A stretch of DNA of 64,000 nt from CAMEON01 sp963643175 (lineage in GTDB: Bacteria; Bacillota; Clostridia; Oscillospirales; CAG-272): the NCBI GenBank assembly GCA_963643175.1, contig CAVIJF010000001.1, positions 62,001 through 126,000 on the forward strand. Direction: 5' to 3'. Below, in pieces: positions 43,924 through 52,839 of the stretch. Each line of letters starts with the position of its first letter. Position 1 is the stretch's first letter. Below the pieces are notes generated by a model that was not told the origin of the DNA, searched no databases, and saw only the letters and a list, made by a program, of their open reading frames with translations. The translations under genes and the position numbers were made by a program.

Positions 43924-44862
43924 TCAACCGTGCAGTCCCATCTGCTCCATGAGTCTCTTGTTGAATTCCTCGGCGGTGTTGTAGCCCATTTTTTTCTGAC
44001 GGTTGTTCATGGCGGCAATTTCCAGAATGACGGCAAGGTTGCGTCCCGGCTTGACCGGAATTGTGATGGATGGAACATCAATGCCGAGGATGTTTGTCTT
44101 CTGCTCGTCCAGACCCAGCCGGTCGTACATCTTGCCCTGAATCCAGTTTTCAAGGTTAATGACAAGGTCAATGCGCTCAGTCATCTTGATTGCGCCCATG
44201 CCGAACAGCCGCCGCACGTCCACGATGCCGATACCGCGCAGTTCCACGTAATGCCGGATGATTTCCGGAGCCGTGCCGACCAGCGTCCTGTCGGATACGC
44301 GCTTGATTTCCACCGCGTCGTCCGCAATCAGCCGGTGCCCGCGCTTGATAAGCTCAATGGCGGTCTCGCTCTTTCCGACACCGCTGTCACCCAGAAGCAG
44401 CATACCCTCGCCGTACACCTCCACCAGCACGCCGTGCCGCGTGATGCGGGGGGCAAGGTGCGTGTTGAGCGAGGCTATCATGGCAGCCATGATGGGGCTG
44501 GTTTTCTTCTCCGTGCGGAGAATGGGGACGCCGACCTTGTGCGCTTCCTCCGCCATTTCATCGAAAACCGGAAGCTGCGTGGTGTACCGAACCGCCACGG
44601 GGCGCGACTGAATGTAATTGACAATGCGGTGGCGCCGCTCCTCCGGGTCAAGCCCCATGAGGTACCGGTGCTCGGCATTGCCGATCATCTGAATCCGCTC
44701 GGCGTCAAAAATTTCAAAGAATCCCGCCAGAGCCAGTCCGGGACGGCTGATTTCCGGTGTTGTAATCAGAATGTCGTTGTAGTTGTCCGGAATCACGATT
44801 TCTTCCAGTGAAAATTCCTGCGCTAACTTTACCAGCGGAATTGAGTACACTTCCTCAGTCAT
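43924..44862 (-). CDS. hprK: HPr kinase/phosphorylase
   Basis: 312 residues. Phosphorylates Ser46 of HPr to drive CcpA-type catabolite repression, or removes it when phosphate is high. The P-loop GDSGVGKSE (158-166) and the second family motif ELRGIGIVDVRRLFGMGA (about 205-222) are intact, with the IKRGHRLIADDAVEI segment between. AGGAGG lies nine bases before ATG 44862. It lies 20 bases after a GH36 alpha-galactosidase, tying sugar breakdown and its control in one transcript. Confidence 0.96.
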   Translation of the reverse strand: MTEEVYSIPLVKLAQEFSLEEIVIPDNYNDILITTPEISRPGLALAGFFEIFDAERIQMIGNAEHRYLMGLDPEERRHRIVNYIQSRPVAVRYTTQLPVFDEMAEEAHKVGVPILRTEKKTSPIMAAMIASLNTHLAPRITRHGVLVEVYGEGMLLLGDSGVGKSETAIELIKRGHRLIADDAVEIKRVSDRTLVGTAPEIIRHYVELRGIGIVDVRRLFGMGAIKMTERIDLVINLENWIQGKMYDRLGLDEQKTNILGIDVPSITIPVKPGRNLAVILEIAAMNNRQKKMGYNTAEEFNKRLMEQMGLHG

Positions 44863-44882
44863 GGCATTGTCCTCCTGCTATC

Positions 44883-46892
44883 TTATACAATATCCAATTC
44901 GATGTAGGCGGCACTGCCGCTCTCCGGCAGTGTCACCGTCAGGGTCGATCCGGTAATGGCTGCGGTATAGCCGGGCAGGGCAGGGTAGACGTCCGCGATG
45001 CGCCATGCGGCGGCATAGCGGGACAGGTCAACGTGTGTCTCGGACGGTGTTCCGTCCGGCAGGGCGGTGGACCAGACAGCCAGCAGGAGCTTGCCTCCCT
45101 CGCGATCCAGCAGACCGTACGGGAAGGTTTCCCGTGCGGAAAGCCGCAGGGTGCCTGCCGGGTATACCGGTACGGCGCGCGCCGTACTCGCACGGTTGCG
45201 CTTGTAGATGTCTGCCGCCTGTCGCATGAGCGAGAGATTGAAGTCATCCGCGCAGTCAATGTGCCCGGACAGATACATTAGCCCCATCAGACCCGAAACC
45301 ATGTTGTGCACCGTCACCCGTCCGTCGGCAAATCCGGCGGTGAATGTCTCCGACGGGCGGAAGCTTTCCCGGTAGTCGATGGCAACCGGGTAGGGGCACG
45401 CCCACACGCCGACCCGTTCGGGCGGCAGGCAGGCGGCCAGTCCCGTGATAACCGATGGATTCCGCAGATAATCCTCCTGGTCGCTGTTGGACTGGAGGTA
45501 GAAATGGCGCACGGCGCCGAAATCCGAGCGCATAGCGCCGGAGCAGCAGCTTTCGATTATGAAATCGGGGTACGCGGAGCACACCTCATCCACCAGCGAC
45601 AGCACGGCGGCAGCATGGTCGCCCAGCGCCAGTGCCGCATTCCGTCCGGGGTCGCCGGGGGTGTCGATGCCCACGCCCACCGACTGGTTGTAATCATTCT
45701 TGACGTAGCGCACACCCATGCGGTACAGGCGGTCGAACACGCCGCGGATATGTGCCCGGACTGCGGGATTGCGGAAATCCATGAAACAGCGATCCTTGCC
45801 GATTGCGTGCTCGTGCCGGTACAGCAGTGCCTCCGGGTGCGCTTTGGCGAAGTCGGAGGATATGCCCACCGATTCGATTTCAAGCCAGACGCCCGGCTTC
45901 ATCCCGCGTGCCTTGATCTCGTCCAGAATGCCCTGAACGCCGCCCTCGCCGAACAGCCCGTCCCACGGCTCCCAGTCGCCCATATCCATGTTCCAGTTGC
46001 CGGAGGTACGGAACCAGCCCGCGTCAATGACGAAGTACTCCGCCCCCACGTGCGCGGCGGCATCCATCAGCGGAATCAGCTTTTCGCGTGTCGGCAGTGC
46101 CCACAGGCAGTTCATGTAATCATTGAAGCACAGCGGCGGAACACCGTCCGGGAAGCGGCGCATGGTCAGGGCACGTTTTGCCTGCGTCAGCGCCGCGACC
46201 GCTTCTTCAAAGCCGCCCTCGGCATAGCCGTACAGGGCAGGGCAGGTGGTGTAGCTTTCTCCCGGCGCCAGCGTGACCGTCCAGCCGTCGTTCCCCTCGC
46301 AGGCGGCGCTCAGAAAGACGCACAGCGTGCTGTCCTCCCGGTGCCCGCGTGCGCACAGCTCAATCTGCCAGCCGGTTCCGCCGACCAGCACTTCAAAGAA
46401 GTGCGTGCGGTGCAGTTCGGTGTCCTCCAGCAGAAGCAGGGGGTAATATTTGGATGTACTCCATGTACCGACGCTGCGCAGGCGCACGGAGGTCTGCGAA
46501 TGGTGGTTGTAGGTCTTGTACAGCCCGGCGTCCTCCAATGACATATGCCGCCACTGTCCCTCGCCCTGCCATGCACTGTATGCAAAGTGGACGCGGAAGC
46601 GGTCATTGTCCCAGCGGCGCTCGCCGTCCGCACCGATACCGGTCAGAAAAGCGGCGCTCAGCGTGTCGGCAAGCAGGGCGGTGTCGCCTGTGCTGGTCAG
46701 CGTTGTGCGCTGGAGGGTGGCACCGCCGGGGAGCGACCGACGCTCCATGCGCACCTCGCCCCGTCCGTCCGGCAGGCGGAAGGCGCCGTCCGCGGTCGGC
46801 ACTGCCGATTCGGCGACGCCGTTCAGGGCGATGTAAGTATTATTGTTTTCTGCGTTCAGGTTCAGGTAGAATGTAGATGCGGGTTTCTCCAT
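44883..46892 (-). CDS. GH36 alpha-galactosidase
   Basis: 669 residues from ATG 46892, with AGAGG upstream; a longer in-frame start has no ribosome site. GH36 layout: beta-sandwich (1-~270), TIM barrel, small C-terminal sheet. Key motifs: YFVIDAGWF, PGVWLEIESVGISSDFA, VKNDYNQSVGVGID (nucleophile Asp, codon near 45694) and ESCCSGAMRSDFGAV (acid/base). No signal peptide, so it would cleave imported raffinose-type or galactosyl oligosaccharides. Intact, in contrast to the interrupted gene at 38726. Confidence 0.92.
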   Translation of the reverse strand: MEKPASTFYLNLNAENNNTYIALNGVAESAVPTADGAFRLPDGRGEVRMERRSLPGGATLQRTTLTSTGDTALLADTLSAAFLTGIGADGERRWDNDRFRVHFAYSAWQGEGQWRHMSLEDAGLYKTYNHHSQTSVRLRSVGTWSTSKYYPLLLLEDTELHRTHFFEVLVGGTGWQIELCARGHREDSTLCVFLSAACEGNDGWTVTLAPGESYTTCPALYGYAEGGFEEAVAALTQAKRALTMRRFPDGVPPLCFNDYMNCLWALPTREKLIPLMDAAAHVGAEYFVIDAGWFRTSGNWNMDMGDWEPWDGLFGEGGVQGILDEIKARGMKPGVWLEIESVGISSDFAKAHPEALLYRHEHAIGKDRCFMDFRNPAVRAHIRGVFDRLYRMGVRYVKNDYNQSVGVGIDTPGDPGRNAALALGDHAAAVLSLVDEVCSAYPDFIIESCCSGAMRSDFGAVRHFYLQSNSDQEDYLRNPSVITGLAACLPPERVGVWACPYPVAIDYRESFRPSETFTAGFADGRVTVHNMVSGLMGLMYLSGHIDCADDFNLSLMRQAADIYKRNRASTARAVPVYPAGTLRLSARETFPYGLLDREGGKLLLAVWSTALPDGTPSETHVDLSRYAAAWRIADVYPALPGYTAAITGSTLTVTLPESGSAAYIELDIV

Positions 46893-46928
46893 GATTATTC
46901 CTCTCTTTCGTGGAAAACGGCGACTCGG

Positions 46929-46966
46929 CAGGCACATCCCCCGCCGGACAGCGGGGGATGTGCCTG
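46929..46966 (-). terminator. Strong hairpin between pepF and the galactosidase gene
   Basis: 16-bp perfect stem (CAGGCACATCCCCCGC with its complement, loop CGGACA) directly after the pepF stop. The T-tail on the minus strand is weak (CGTTTT eleven bases on), so it may attenuate rather than fully stop transcription to the galactosidase-hprK genes. Confidence 0.65.
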
Positions 46967-46973
46967 ATTCGAT

Positions 46974-48764
46974 TTACTCCAGTGCTTCAAACTGCTCCAG
47001 AGCCGATTTGAAGGACGCCATCGCTGCCGCGAAGGCATCGGGCTTGGTCAGGTCAACGCCCGCCAACTTGAGCAGTTCGACGGGGCTGTCACTGCCACCG
47101 GAGGACAGGAATCGGAAGTAGTCCTCCACAGCGGGTGCACCTTCCTTGTAAATACGCTCGGCTATGGACACGGCGGAGATGATGCCGGTTGCGTACTTGT
47201 ACACATAGAAAGAACGGTAGAAGTGCGGAATCCGCGCCCACTCATAGGCAATTTCGGGATCGGACACGACCGAACGTCCGTAATACTTTTTATTGAGTGC
47301 GAGATAGGCATCGTTCAGCACATCCTTGGTCAGCGGCTGTCCCTTCTCCGCCATGTCGTGCGCCATAAACTCAAACTCAGCAAACTGCGTCTGGCGGAAC
47401 AGCGTGCCCTTGAGCGTATCCATATAGTAGGAGAGCAGGTATTTCTTGAGTTTGGGGTCGTCCGTGTTCTTCAGCAGGTACTTTACCAGCAGTACCTCGT
47501 TGACCGTGCTGGCAACCTCAGCAACAAAAATCTTGTAGTCCGCCTTCTCCTGCGGCTGATTGCGCTCGGAGTGGTAGGAGTGCATAGCGTGCCCCAGCTC
47601 GTGTGCCAGCGTGAATACGTTGTTCGTGGTGGGCTGGTAGTTGAGCAGGACGTAGGGGTGCGGCAGACCGAACACGCTGACGCTGTACGCTCCGCTGCGC
47701 TTGCCGGCGGTCTCCTCAACGTCAATCCATCCGTTGTCGTGCGCCTCCTGAAGAAGTGCCTGATACCGTTCGCCGAGCGGAGCAAGCCCCTCCTTGACGA
47801 TGCGGAACGCCTCCTCGTAGTCCACCTTGATTTCCGCATCCTCCACAACCGTGGTGTACACGTCGTACATATGCATGGAGTGGTAGCCGAGAATCTTCTT
47901 GCGGTCGCGGTAGTAGCGATGCAGCAGCGGCAGGTTCTTGTTGACCGACTTCAGCAGGTTGTGGTATACCTTGATATCCACGTCCTCGGACGCCATCGCC
48001 ATGGCAAGGCAGGAATCGTACTTCCGCGCACGGGCAATGAAGACGTCCTTGTCCACGTTCGCCACATAGGTGGCGGTGATGGTGTTGATGAGTCCGATAT
48101 ACGCCTTGTAGTATGCCTGGAATGCCGCCTTGCGGACCCGGCGGTCAGGGTGCTGGAGCAGCATCCCGTAAGCGCCGTGCGTGACTTCCACGGGCTTCCC
48201 GTCCACCTTGATGGTGGGGAAGGGGAAGTCGGCGTTGTCCAGCATACCGAAAATCTGCCGGCTGCTGTCAAATACGCGGGCGCCCTGCGACAGAACTTCC
48301 TCTGTTTCCTGCGACAGGACGTGCGGCTTCTGCTTGATAAGCAAGCGGATGGTATAGTCATAATCGGCAAGGCACGGGTCGGCGGCAAAGGCTTCCAACG
48401 TCTCGGCGGGGAGGGAGGTCAGCTCCGGGGTGATGAAGGCGGTTTCCGCCGCCAATTTCATTTCCAGCTGGGACATACGGGATTTCAGCGCCACAAACTC
48501 GGATTTGCGGGTATCCTCGTCGCCGCGCATGAAGGCGTACACGTCCAGCCGGATGATATCCAGCATGATGGCGTTGAGCTTCTCCAAGCATTCCAGCACG
48601 GTGGCGGCATCGGTCAGCTTGCCCTGATACGCGGCAAAGCCGGGCTTTTCCGCGACAGCCGCCTCAACCTTGGCGTACAGCGCCTCCCAGTCAGCCTGCG
48701 TTGCGAAAATGTCCTCTGTCCGCCATTTCCGGTTGGCGGGAACCTGTTCTCTTTCAAGTGCCAT
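46974..48764 (-). CDS. pepF: Oligoendopeptidase F
   Basis: 596 residues, M3-family zinc metallopeptidase that degrades short peptides in the cytoplasm. Zinc motif LAHELGHAMHS (His-Glu-x2-His) is at about residue 386, with the third ligand Glu in AEVASTVNE, and the family end FYVYKYATGIISA. The N-terminal half is a helical cap (starting REQVPANRKWRTEDIF). AAAGGAG precedes ATG 48764. First gene of the run to padR, with its own promoter. Confidence 0.96.
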   Translation of the reverse strand: MALEREQVPANRKWRTEDIFATQADWEALYAKVEAAVAEKPGFAAYQGKLTDAATVLECLEKLNAIMLDIIRLDVYAFMRGDEDTRKSEFVALKSRMSQLEMKLAAETAFITPELTSLPAETLEAFAADPCLADYDYTIRLLIKQKPHVLSQETEEVLSQGARVFDSSRQIFGMLDNADFPFPTIKVDGKPVEVTHGAYGMLLQHPDRRVRKAAFQAYYKAYIGLINTITATYVANVDKDVFIARARKYDSCLAMAMASEDVDIKVYHNLLKSVNKNLPLLHRYYRDRKKILGYHSMHMYDVYTTVVEDAEIKVDYEEAFRIVKEGLAPLGERYQALLQEAHDNGWIDVEETAGKRSGAYSVSVFGLPHPYVLLNYQPTTNNVFTLAHELGHAMHSYHSERNQPQEKADYKIFVAEVASTVNEVLLVKYLLKNTDDPKLKKYLLSYYMDTLKGTLFRQTQFAEFEFMAHDMAEKGQPLTKDVLNDAYLALNKKYYGRSVVSDPEIAYEWARIPHFYRSFYVYKYATGIISAVSIAERIYKEGAPAVEDYFRFLSSGGSDSPVELLKLAGVDLTKPDAFAAAMASFKSALEQFEALE

Positions 48765-48844
48765 GGGAAATCTCCTTTGTCTGGAGGGACCGCCGATGGG
48801 GAAAACAGCGTTTTCCTTCGGCGCTCCCGTAGTTTTTCGGTCTT

Positions 48845-48873
48845 ATTATACCACAGAAAAAAGCTTTTGGCAA
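48845..48873 (-). promoter_or_regulatory. Sigma-A promoter of pepF, overlapping a terminator
   Basis: On the minus strand: TTGCCA, 17-base spacer, TATAAT. The TTGCCA -35 box is part of the 3' arm of the terminator at 48857-48890. Confidence 0.75.
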
Positions 48874-48890
48874 CAGGATTTGCCAAAAGC
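48857..48890. terminator. Intrinsic terminator overlapping the pepF promoter
   Basis: 11-bp perfect stem GCTTTTGGCAA / TTGCCAAAAGC, loop of six. On the minus strand TTTTTT follows at once (48862-48857), ending transcription from the decayed genes upstream; on the plus strand a T-run follows a few bases later. Confidence 0.82.
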
Positions 48891-48941
48891 CTTTGAGTTT
48901 TTTTCCAGCTGTGCCGGCGGAACCGTCCCGCACAGCCGCTT

Positions 48942-49605
48942 TTACAGCGCAAGGAACAGGGCAAGTACGGTGGCAAGCAGCATCCAGGCGCCCGCAAGTG
49001 CGGACAGAATGTACCAGCGCCGGGGCTTTCCGCGCTTGGCGGAGTGTGCCGTCACCAACCCCACGATCAGCGGGGCAATGGGCAGAAGAAAGCCGTTCAG
49101 AACATTGAATACCCAAAATGCGGAAACATCATAATACTCATAAGACGCATAGAATGTATCGTATCCGTCCTGCGGGGTTTCGTCACGACCGGGACGGGCG
49201 GGGTACCCGCCGTCGCCGGGCGGCAACAGCGCCCAGCGTGATGCAGAGCTGTATCAGTCCGCTCTCAACCAACAGCAGGACAACCAGTCCGCACAGAAGT
49301 TCCAATCCGTACAGGAGCGACCATGCGTCGTACCTGTCCCACAGCACCGCTACGCCCTGCCCGAGTCCGCAGAAAACCATCAGGTCAAGGGGACCAACCA
49401 AACAGGTGCTCCAGTCGGTGAAGCAGGGGGTCGGAATGATGAGCATGGCAAATACCGCAGCCAAGGCGACAAAGCCAACGGCTGCCAGATTCCAGATGAA
49501 GGCGTTGACGGTTTTGGCAAGGTAGAGCGTGCGGCGGGGCACGGGGAACGAGAAGGTCGGAATTTCCGGCAAATTGTCAATAGCCCCTGCGGCGGGAAGC
49601 GGCAA
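48942..49605 (-). pseudogene. Remnant of an ABC-2-type permease gene
   Basis: Two overlapping minus-strand frames. The upper (49605-49183) encodes PTFSFPVPRRTLYLAKTVNAF, the segment that follows the first helices in ABC-2 permeases of Clostridia, then three or four helices ending in LCITLGAVAARRRR. The expected first ~80 residues are missing; the frame begins right beside the purE promoter. The lower (49226-48942, TTG start, no Shine-Dalgarno) adds two more helices (NGFLLPIAPLIVGLV and WMLLATVLALFLAL). A frameshift near 49200-49240 would join them. Alternatively the lower frame is a small two-helix gene. No ATP-binding partner is nearby. Confidence 0.45.
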
Positions 49606-49634
49606 TTTTCAGCTTTTTGAGGTAGGGCTGTCCC

Positions 49635-49663
49635 TTGACAAACCCGTTCCTGTATGGTATAAT
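49635..49663 (+). promoter_or_regulatory. Full-consensus promoter of the purine operon
   Basis: TTGACA, exactly 17 bases, TATAAT: perfect consensus. Start expected near 49670, about 50 bases before the ZTP aptamer. Such a strong promoter fits control by attenuation further down. Confidence 0.9.
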
Positions 49664-49720
49664 GGGGCTGTTAACCGGGAAACCGGGGAAGGCTGTAAGC
49701 CGATAGAACTGAATACCGTG

Positions 49721-49870
49721 CCCTGCGACTGACGGAGAATGTGGGTATACCACAGGGGAACAGGGTATGAGGGGGACAAGCCCCCGCTGTACGCACGTCC
49801 GGTCGGGCGCGGCGTATGCCGACCGTCTGGGCACACGGATTTCCGATAAGGGGGATTTGTGCGCTCTTTT
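49721..49870 (+). promoter_or_regulatory. ZTP (pfl) riboswitch with terminator platform
   Basis: The aptamer shows all ZTP hallmarks. P1 is CCCTG/CAGGG (49721-49725 with 49761-49765). The CGACTGACGGA strand precedes a P2 hairpin TGTGG-gtata-CCACA, then the GGGGAA loop. A variable linker hairpin GGGGG-acaag-CCCCC follows, then P3 GGTCGG/CCGACC and the conserved GTCTGGGCA. The pseudoknot pairs GACGG (49731-49735) with CCGTC (49823-49827), where the common version is GGCGG-CCGCC, a compensated change. The terminator starts inside the motif: GCACA (49831-49835) pairs with TGTGC (49858-49862), followed by TCTTTTTG. Ligand binding should block it: an ON switch for ZMP/ZTP. Confidence 0.92.
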
Positions 49871-49927
49871 TGTATTCACCGGCACGGAGACAGCCTCCGG
49901 GATCGGAATATAGGGAGGAAACGCAGT

Positions 49928-50428
49928 ATGAAAAAAGTCGGAATCGTCATGGGCAGTGACAGTGACCTTCCGGTGGTCCGCAAGGCGGCGGACACGCTGG
50001 AGGCTTTGCATATCCCGTACGAAATGCACATTTTCTCGGCACACCGGACGCCGGATGAGGCGGCGGCGTTTGCCGCGAACGCCCGCCGGAACGGCTTTGG
50101 CGTACTGATTGCCGCCGCCGGCATGGCGGCGCATCTGGCGGGGGCACTGGCTGCCCGCACCACGCTGCCCGTAATCGGCATTCCCTGTAAATCGTCCTGC
50201 TTCGACGGCATGGACGCGCTTCTGTCCACCGTGCAGATGCCGGGCGGCATTCCTGTCGCCACGGTTGCCGTGAACGGAGCCGTCAATGCCGCCTTGCTGT
50301 CCGCCGAGATACTGGCGGTCGGCGACCCGGAGCTTGCCGACGCGCTGGACGGGCGCCGCGCCCGTGAGGCGGCGGCGGTGCTGGAAAAGGATGCCGCCCT
50401 GCAATCCGGTGCACAGCCGCAGGCATGA
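49928..50428 (+). CDS. purE: N5-carboxyaminoimidazole ribonucleotide mutase PurE
   Basis: 166 residues. Class I PurE converts N5-CAIR to CAIR; class II uses AIR plus CO2. Motifs: GIVMGSDSDLPV (phosphate loop), SAHRTPDEA (catalytic His), AAAGMAAHLAGALAA and SSCFDGMDALLSTVQMP in pieces. Without purK in view, the class is open. AGGGAGG precedes ATG 49928 by about nine bases. First gene after the ZTP switch. Confidence 0.95.
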   Translation: MKKVGIVMGSDSDLPVVRKAADTLEALHIPYEMHIFSAHRTPDEAAAFAANARRNGFGVLIAAAGMAAHLAGALAARTTLPVIGIPCKSSCFDGMDALLSTVQMPGGIPVATVAVNGAVNAALLSAEILAVGDPELADALDGRRAREAAAVLEKDAALQSGAQPQA

Positions 50429-50479
50429 TGTGATACGGAAAGGCGCTATTTTCAGAAACATATACGGAGGAAACGGAAT

Positions 50480-51526
50480 ATGAACACACAATCCAGATCC
50501 GCAAGCTACGCCGCAGCCGGCGTGGACATCACCGCCGGGTACCGTGCGGTCGAGCTGATGAAACAGCACATTATGCGCACCGTGACGCCCGGCGTCTGCT
50601 CTGATGTGGGCGGCTTCGGGGGACTGTTTGAGTTGGATGTCACCGGTATGACCCGCCCCGTACTGGTCAGCGGGACGGACGGAGTGGGAACAAAGCTCAA
50701 GCTGGCGTTCCGCATGGACAAGCATGATACCGTCGGCATAGACTGCGTTGCCATGTGCGTCAATGACGTCATCTGCTGCGGTGCAAAGCCGCTGTTCTTC
50801 CTTGATTATATTGCCTGCGGCAAAAACGTGCCGGAGCGCATTGCCGACATCGTAAAAGGCGTGTGCGAGGGATGCGTTCAGTCCGGCGCGGCGCTCATCG
50901 GCGGCGAGACTGCCGAAATGCCCGGCTTCTATCCCGCCGATGAATACGATCTGGCAGGCTACACGACCGGAGTGGTGGACAAGGCGCGCATCATCGACAA
51001 CAAGACCATGCGTCCCGGCGATGTCGTCATCGCCCTGCCGTCCTCCGGCGTGCATTCCAACGGATTCTCGTTGGTGCGCAAGGTGTTTGATATTGAGAAT
51101 GCGGATCTGACGCTTCCCATTGAGGAGTTGGGCGGCAGGTCACTGGGGGAGGTTCTGCTGACCCCGACCCGCATTTATGTCAAGCCTGTTCTGGCTCTGA
51201 CAGAGCAGATTCCAGTGCGCGGCATTTCACATATCACGGGCGGCGGCTTCTATGAGAACATTCCGCGCAGTATTCCGGAGGGGCTGTGCGCCCGCATCCG
51301 CCGCGCGGATGTGCGCGTCCTTCCGATATTCGACCTCATTGCCAAGGTCGGCGGCATTGATGAGCGCGATATGTTCAACACCTTCAACATGGGCGTCGGC
51401 ATGAGCATCATTGTCCCGGCTGAGGACGCAGACAGGTCGCTTGAAATTCTGCGTGCCCACGGCGAGGATCCCTACATCATCGGCGAAATTGTCGAAAACG
51501 CCGACAGCCGCATCACGCTGTGCTGA
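50480..51526 (+). CDS. purM: Phosphoribosylformylglycinamidine cyclo-ligase PurM
   Basis: 348 residues. Closes FGAM to AIR using ATP. Landmarks: SYAAAGVDITAGYRAVELMK, SGTDGVGTKLKLAF, MCVNDVICCGAKPLFFLDY, GGETAEMPGFYP, SSGVHSNGFSLVR and HITGGGFYENIPR. Length is normal. CGGAGG lies 10 bases before ATG 50480. Its last bases overlap the channel gene start. Confidence 0.97.
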   Translation: MNTQSRSASYAAAGVDITAGYRAVELMKQHIMRTVTPGVCSDVGGFGGLFELDVTGMTRPVLVSGTDGVGTKLKLAFRMDKHDTVGIDCVAMCVNDVICCGAKPLFFLDYIACGKNVPERIADIVKGVCEGCVQSGAALIGGETAEMPGFYPADEYDLAGYTTGVVDKARIIDNKTMRPGDVVIALPSSGVHSNGFSLVRKVFDIENADLTLPIEELGGRSLGEVLLTPTRIYVKPVLALTEQIPVRGISHITGGGFYENIPRSIPEGLCARIRRADVRVLPIFDLIAKVGGIDERDMFNTFNMGVGMSIIVPAEDADRSLEILRAHGEDPYIIGEIVENADSRITLC

Positions 51527-52179
51527 GACGTGTGCTTGCCCGCTTTGCAAGCGGACTGTGCGCCGGGACGCTGATTGCCATTGGCGGCGGCGTTTTCCTC
51601 GGCTGCCGGGGCATGGACGCGGTCGGGCAGATTGCCGGCGCCGTATTTTTCACGGTAGCGTTGCTGTGCATCTGCCTGCAGGGGTACGCCCTGTACACCG
51701 GGCGGGTCGGATTTCTGCCGGAGAAGCATGACGGGGAGGCGCTGTCCGCGCTGTTCCTCGGACTTGCCGGAAATCTGACCGCCACACTGCTCTGGGGGCT
51801 TGCCGTGCGGTATGCCATTCCTAATGCGGGAAACGCCGCCGATGCCGTTGCTGCCGCCAAGCTGACGCAGAGCTTTCCCCAGACATTTCTCCGGGCGGCG
51901 CTGTGCGGCGTTCTGATGTACCTTGCCGTGACTGTCTGGCGCGACCGGGGCTGGGTAATCGCCATTCTGTTCTGCGTTCCGGCGTTTATCCTCGCCGGAT
52001 TTGAGCATTCCATTGCGGATTTCTTCTACTTTTCCGCGGCTGCTGAGTTCTCCGGGCGGATGTGGCTGTTCACGCTTGCCGCACTGCTGGGAAACTCCGC
52101 CGGTGCCGTACTGCTTCCCCTGCTGACCTACGCCGGTAAGGACAGGAAACAACTGAAAGGAGTACAATCAGGAACATGA
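51520..52179 (+). CDS. Formate/nitrite transporter (FNT) family channel
   Basis: 219 residues with six membrane helices, shorter than the usual 250-280. The FNT signature is present as GFEHSIADFFYF (about 160-171), with the pore-loop His; the first helix carries GLCAGTLIAIGGG and the third AGNLTATLLWGLAV, the re-entrant loop region. FNT proteins carry formate, nitrite or hydrosulfide. GTG 51520 overlaps purM by seven bases and the stop overlaps purN (ATGA), so it is locked into the operon. Formate is the likely cargo, since formate-THF ligase ends the same operon. Confidence 0.87.
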   Translation: MLRRVLARFASGLCAGTLIAIGGGVFLGCRGMDAVGQIAGAVFFTVALLCICLQGYALYTGRVGFLPEKHDGEALSALFLGLAGNLTATLLWGLAVRYAIPNAGNAADAVAAAKLTQSFPQTFLRAALCGVLMYLAVTVWRDRGWVIAILFCVPAFILAGFEHSIADFFYFSAAAEFSGRMWLFTLAALLGNSAGAVLLPLLTYAGKDRKQLKGVQSGT

Positions 52180-52829
52180 ATACCAATCATCCGGGAACCC
52201 CGTATGTACGCATTGCCGTTCTGGTATCTGGCGGCGGCACGAACCTGCAGGCACTGATCGATGCCGAGCAGGGTGGCTCCCTGCATTCCGGGCACATCTG
52301 CCTGGTGGTTTCCGACCGGAACGACGCATACGCGCTGGAGCGGGCGCGCATTGCCGGTATTGATTCTGCCGTCATCGTGTGGAAGGACTGCCCGGACGCG
52401 CAGATATTCGAGGAAAAGCTGCACCTGCTGCTGGAGAAAAACGACATCGACCTCATTGTGCTGGCAGGCTTTCTTCGCATTCTTTCCCCGGCGTTTACCG
52501 CCGCTTATCCCCGCCGCATTCTGAATATTCACCCGTCCCTTATCCCGGCGTTCTGCGGAAAGGGGTACTACGGGCTGAAGGTGCACGAAGCGGCACTGGC
52601 ACGCGGGGTCAAGCTGACCGGCGCGACGGTGCACTACGTCAACGAGATACCGGACGGCGGGGAAATCATCATGCAGAAGGCAGTTGCCGTCCGCCACAAC
52701 GATACACCGATAACACTCCAGCAGCGCGTCATGCGCATGGCGGAATGGAAGATATATCCTCCCGCCGTCGAACGTGTTTCTCTGCGCATCCTGCACGAAA
52801 CGGGCAGGGTAGATTCAATAAGCGAGTGA
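52176..52829 (+). CDS. purN: Phosphoribosylglycinamide formyltransferase PurN
   Basis: 217 residues. Transfers formyl from 10-formyl-THF to GAR. Motifs: AVLVSGGGTNLQALID (phosphate loop), VVSDRNDAYALERA, LAGFLRILSP, the catalytic NIHPSLIPAFCGKG (Asn, His) and KLTGATVHYVNEIPDGG with catalytic Asp. The C-terminus runs about 15 residues past the E. coli enzyme. ATGA overlap with the channel gene. Confidence 0.96.
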   Translation: MNTNHPGTPYVRIAVLVSGGGTNLQALIDAEQGGSLHSGHICLVVSDRNDAYALERARIAGIDSAVIVWKDCPDAQIFEEKLHLLLEKNDIDLIVLAGFLRILSPAFTAAYPRRILNIHPSLIPAFCGKGYYGLKVHEAALARGVKLTGATVHYVNEIPDGGEIIMQKAVAVRHNDTPITLQQRVMRMAEWKIYPPAVERVSLRILHETGRVDSISE

Positions 52830-52839
52830 GGATAAGAGA

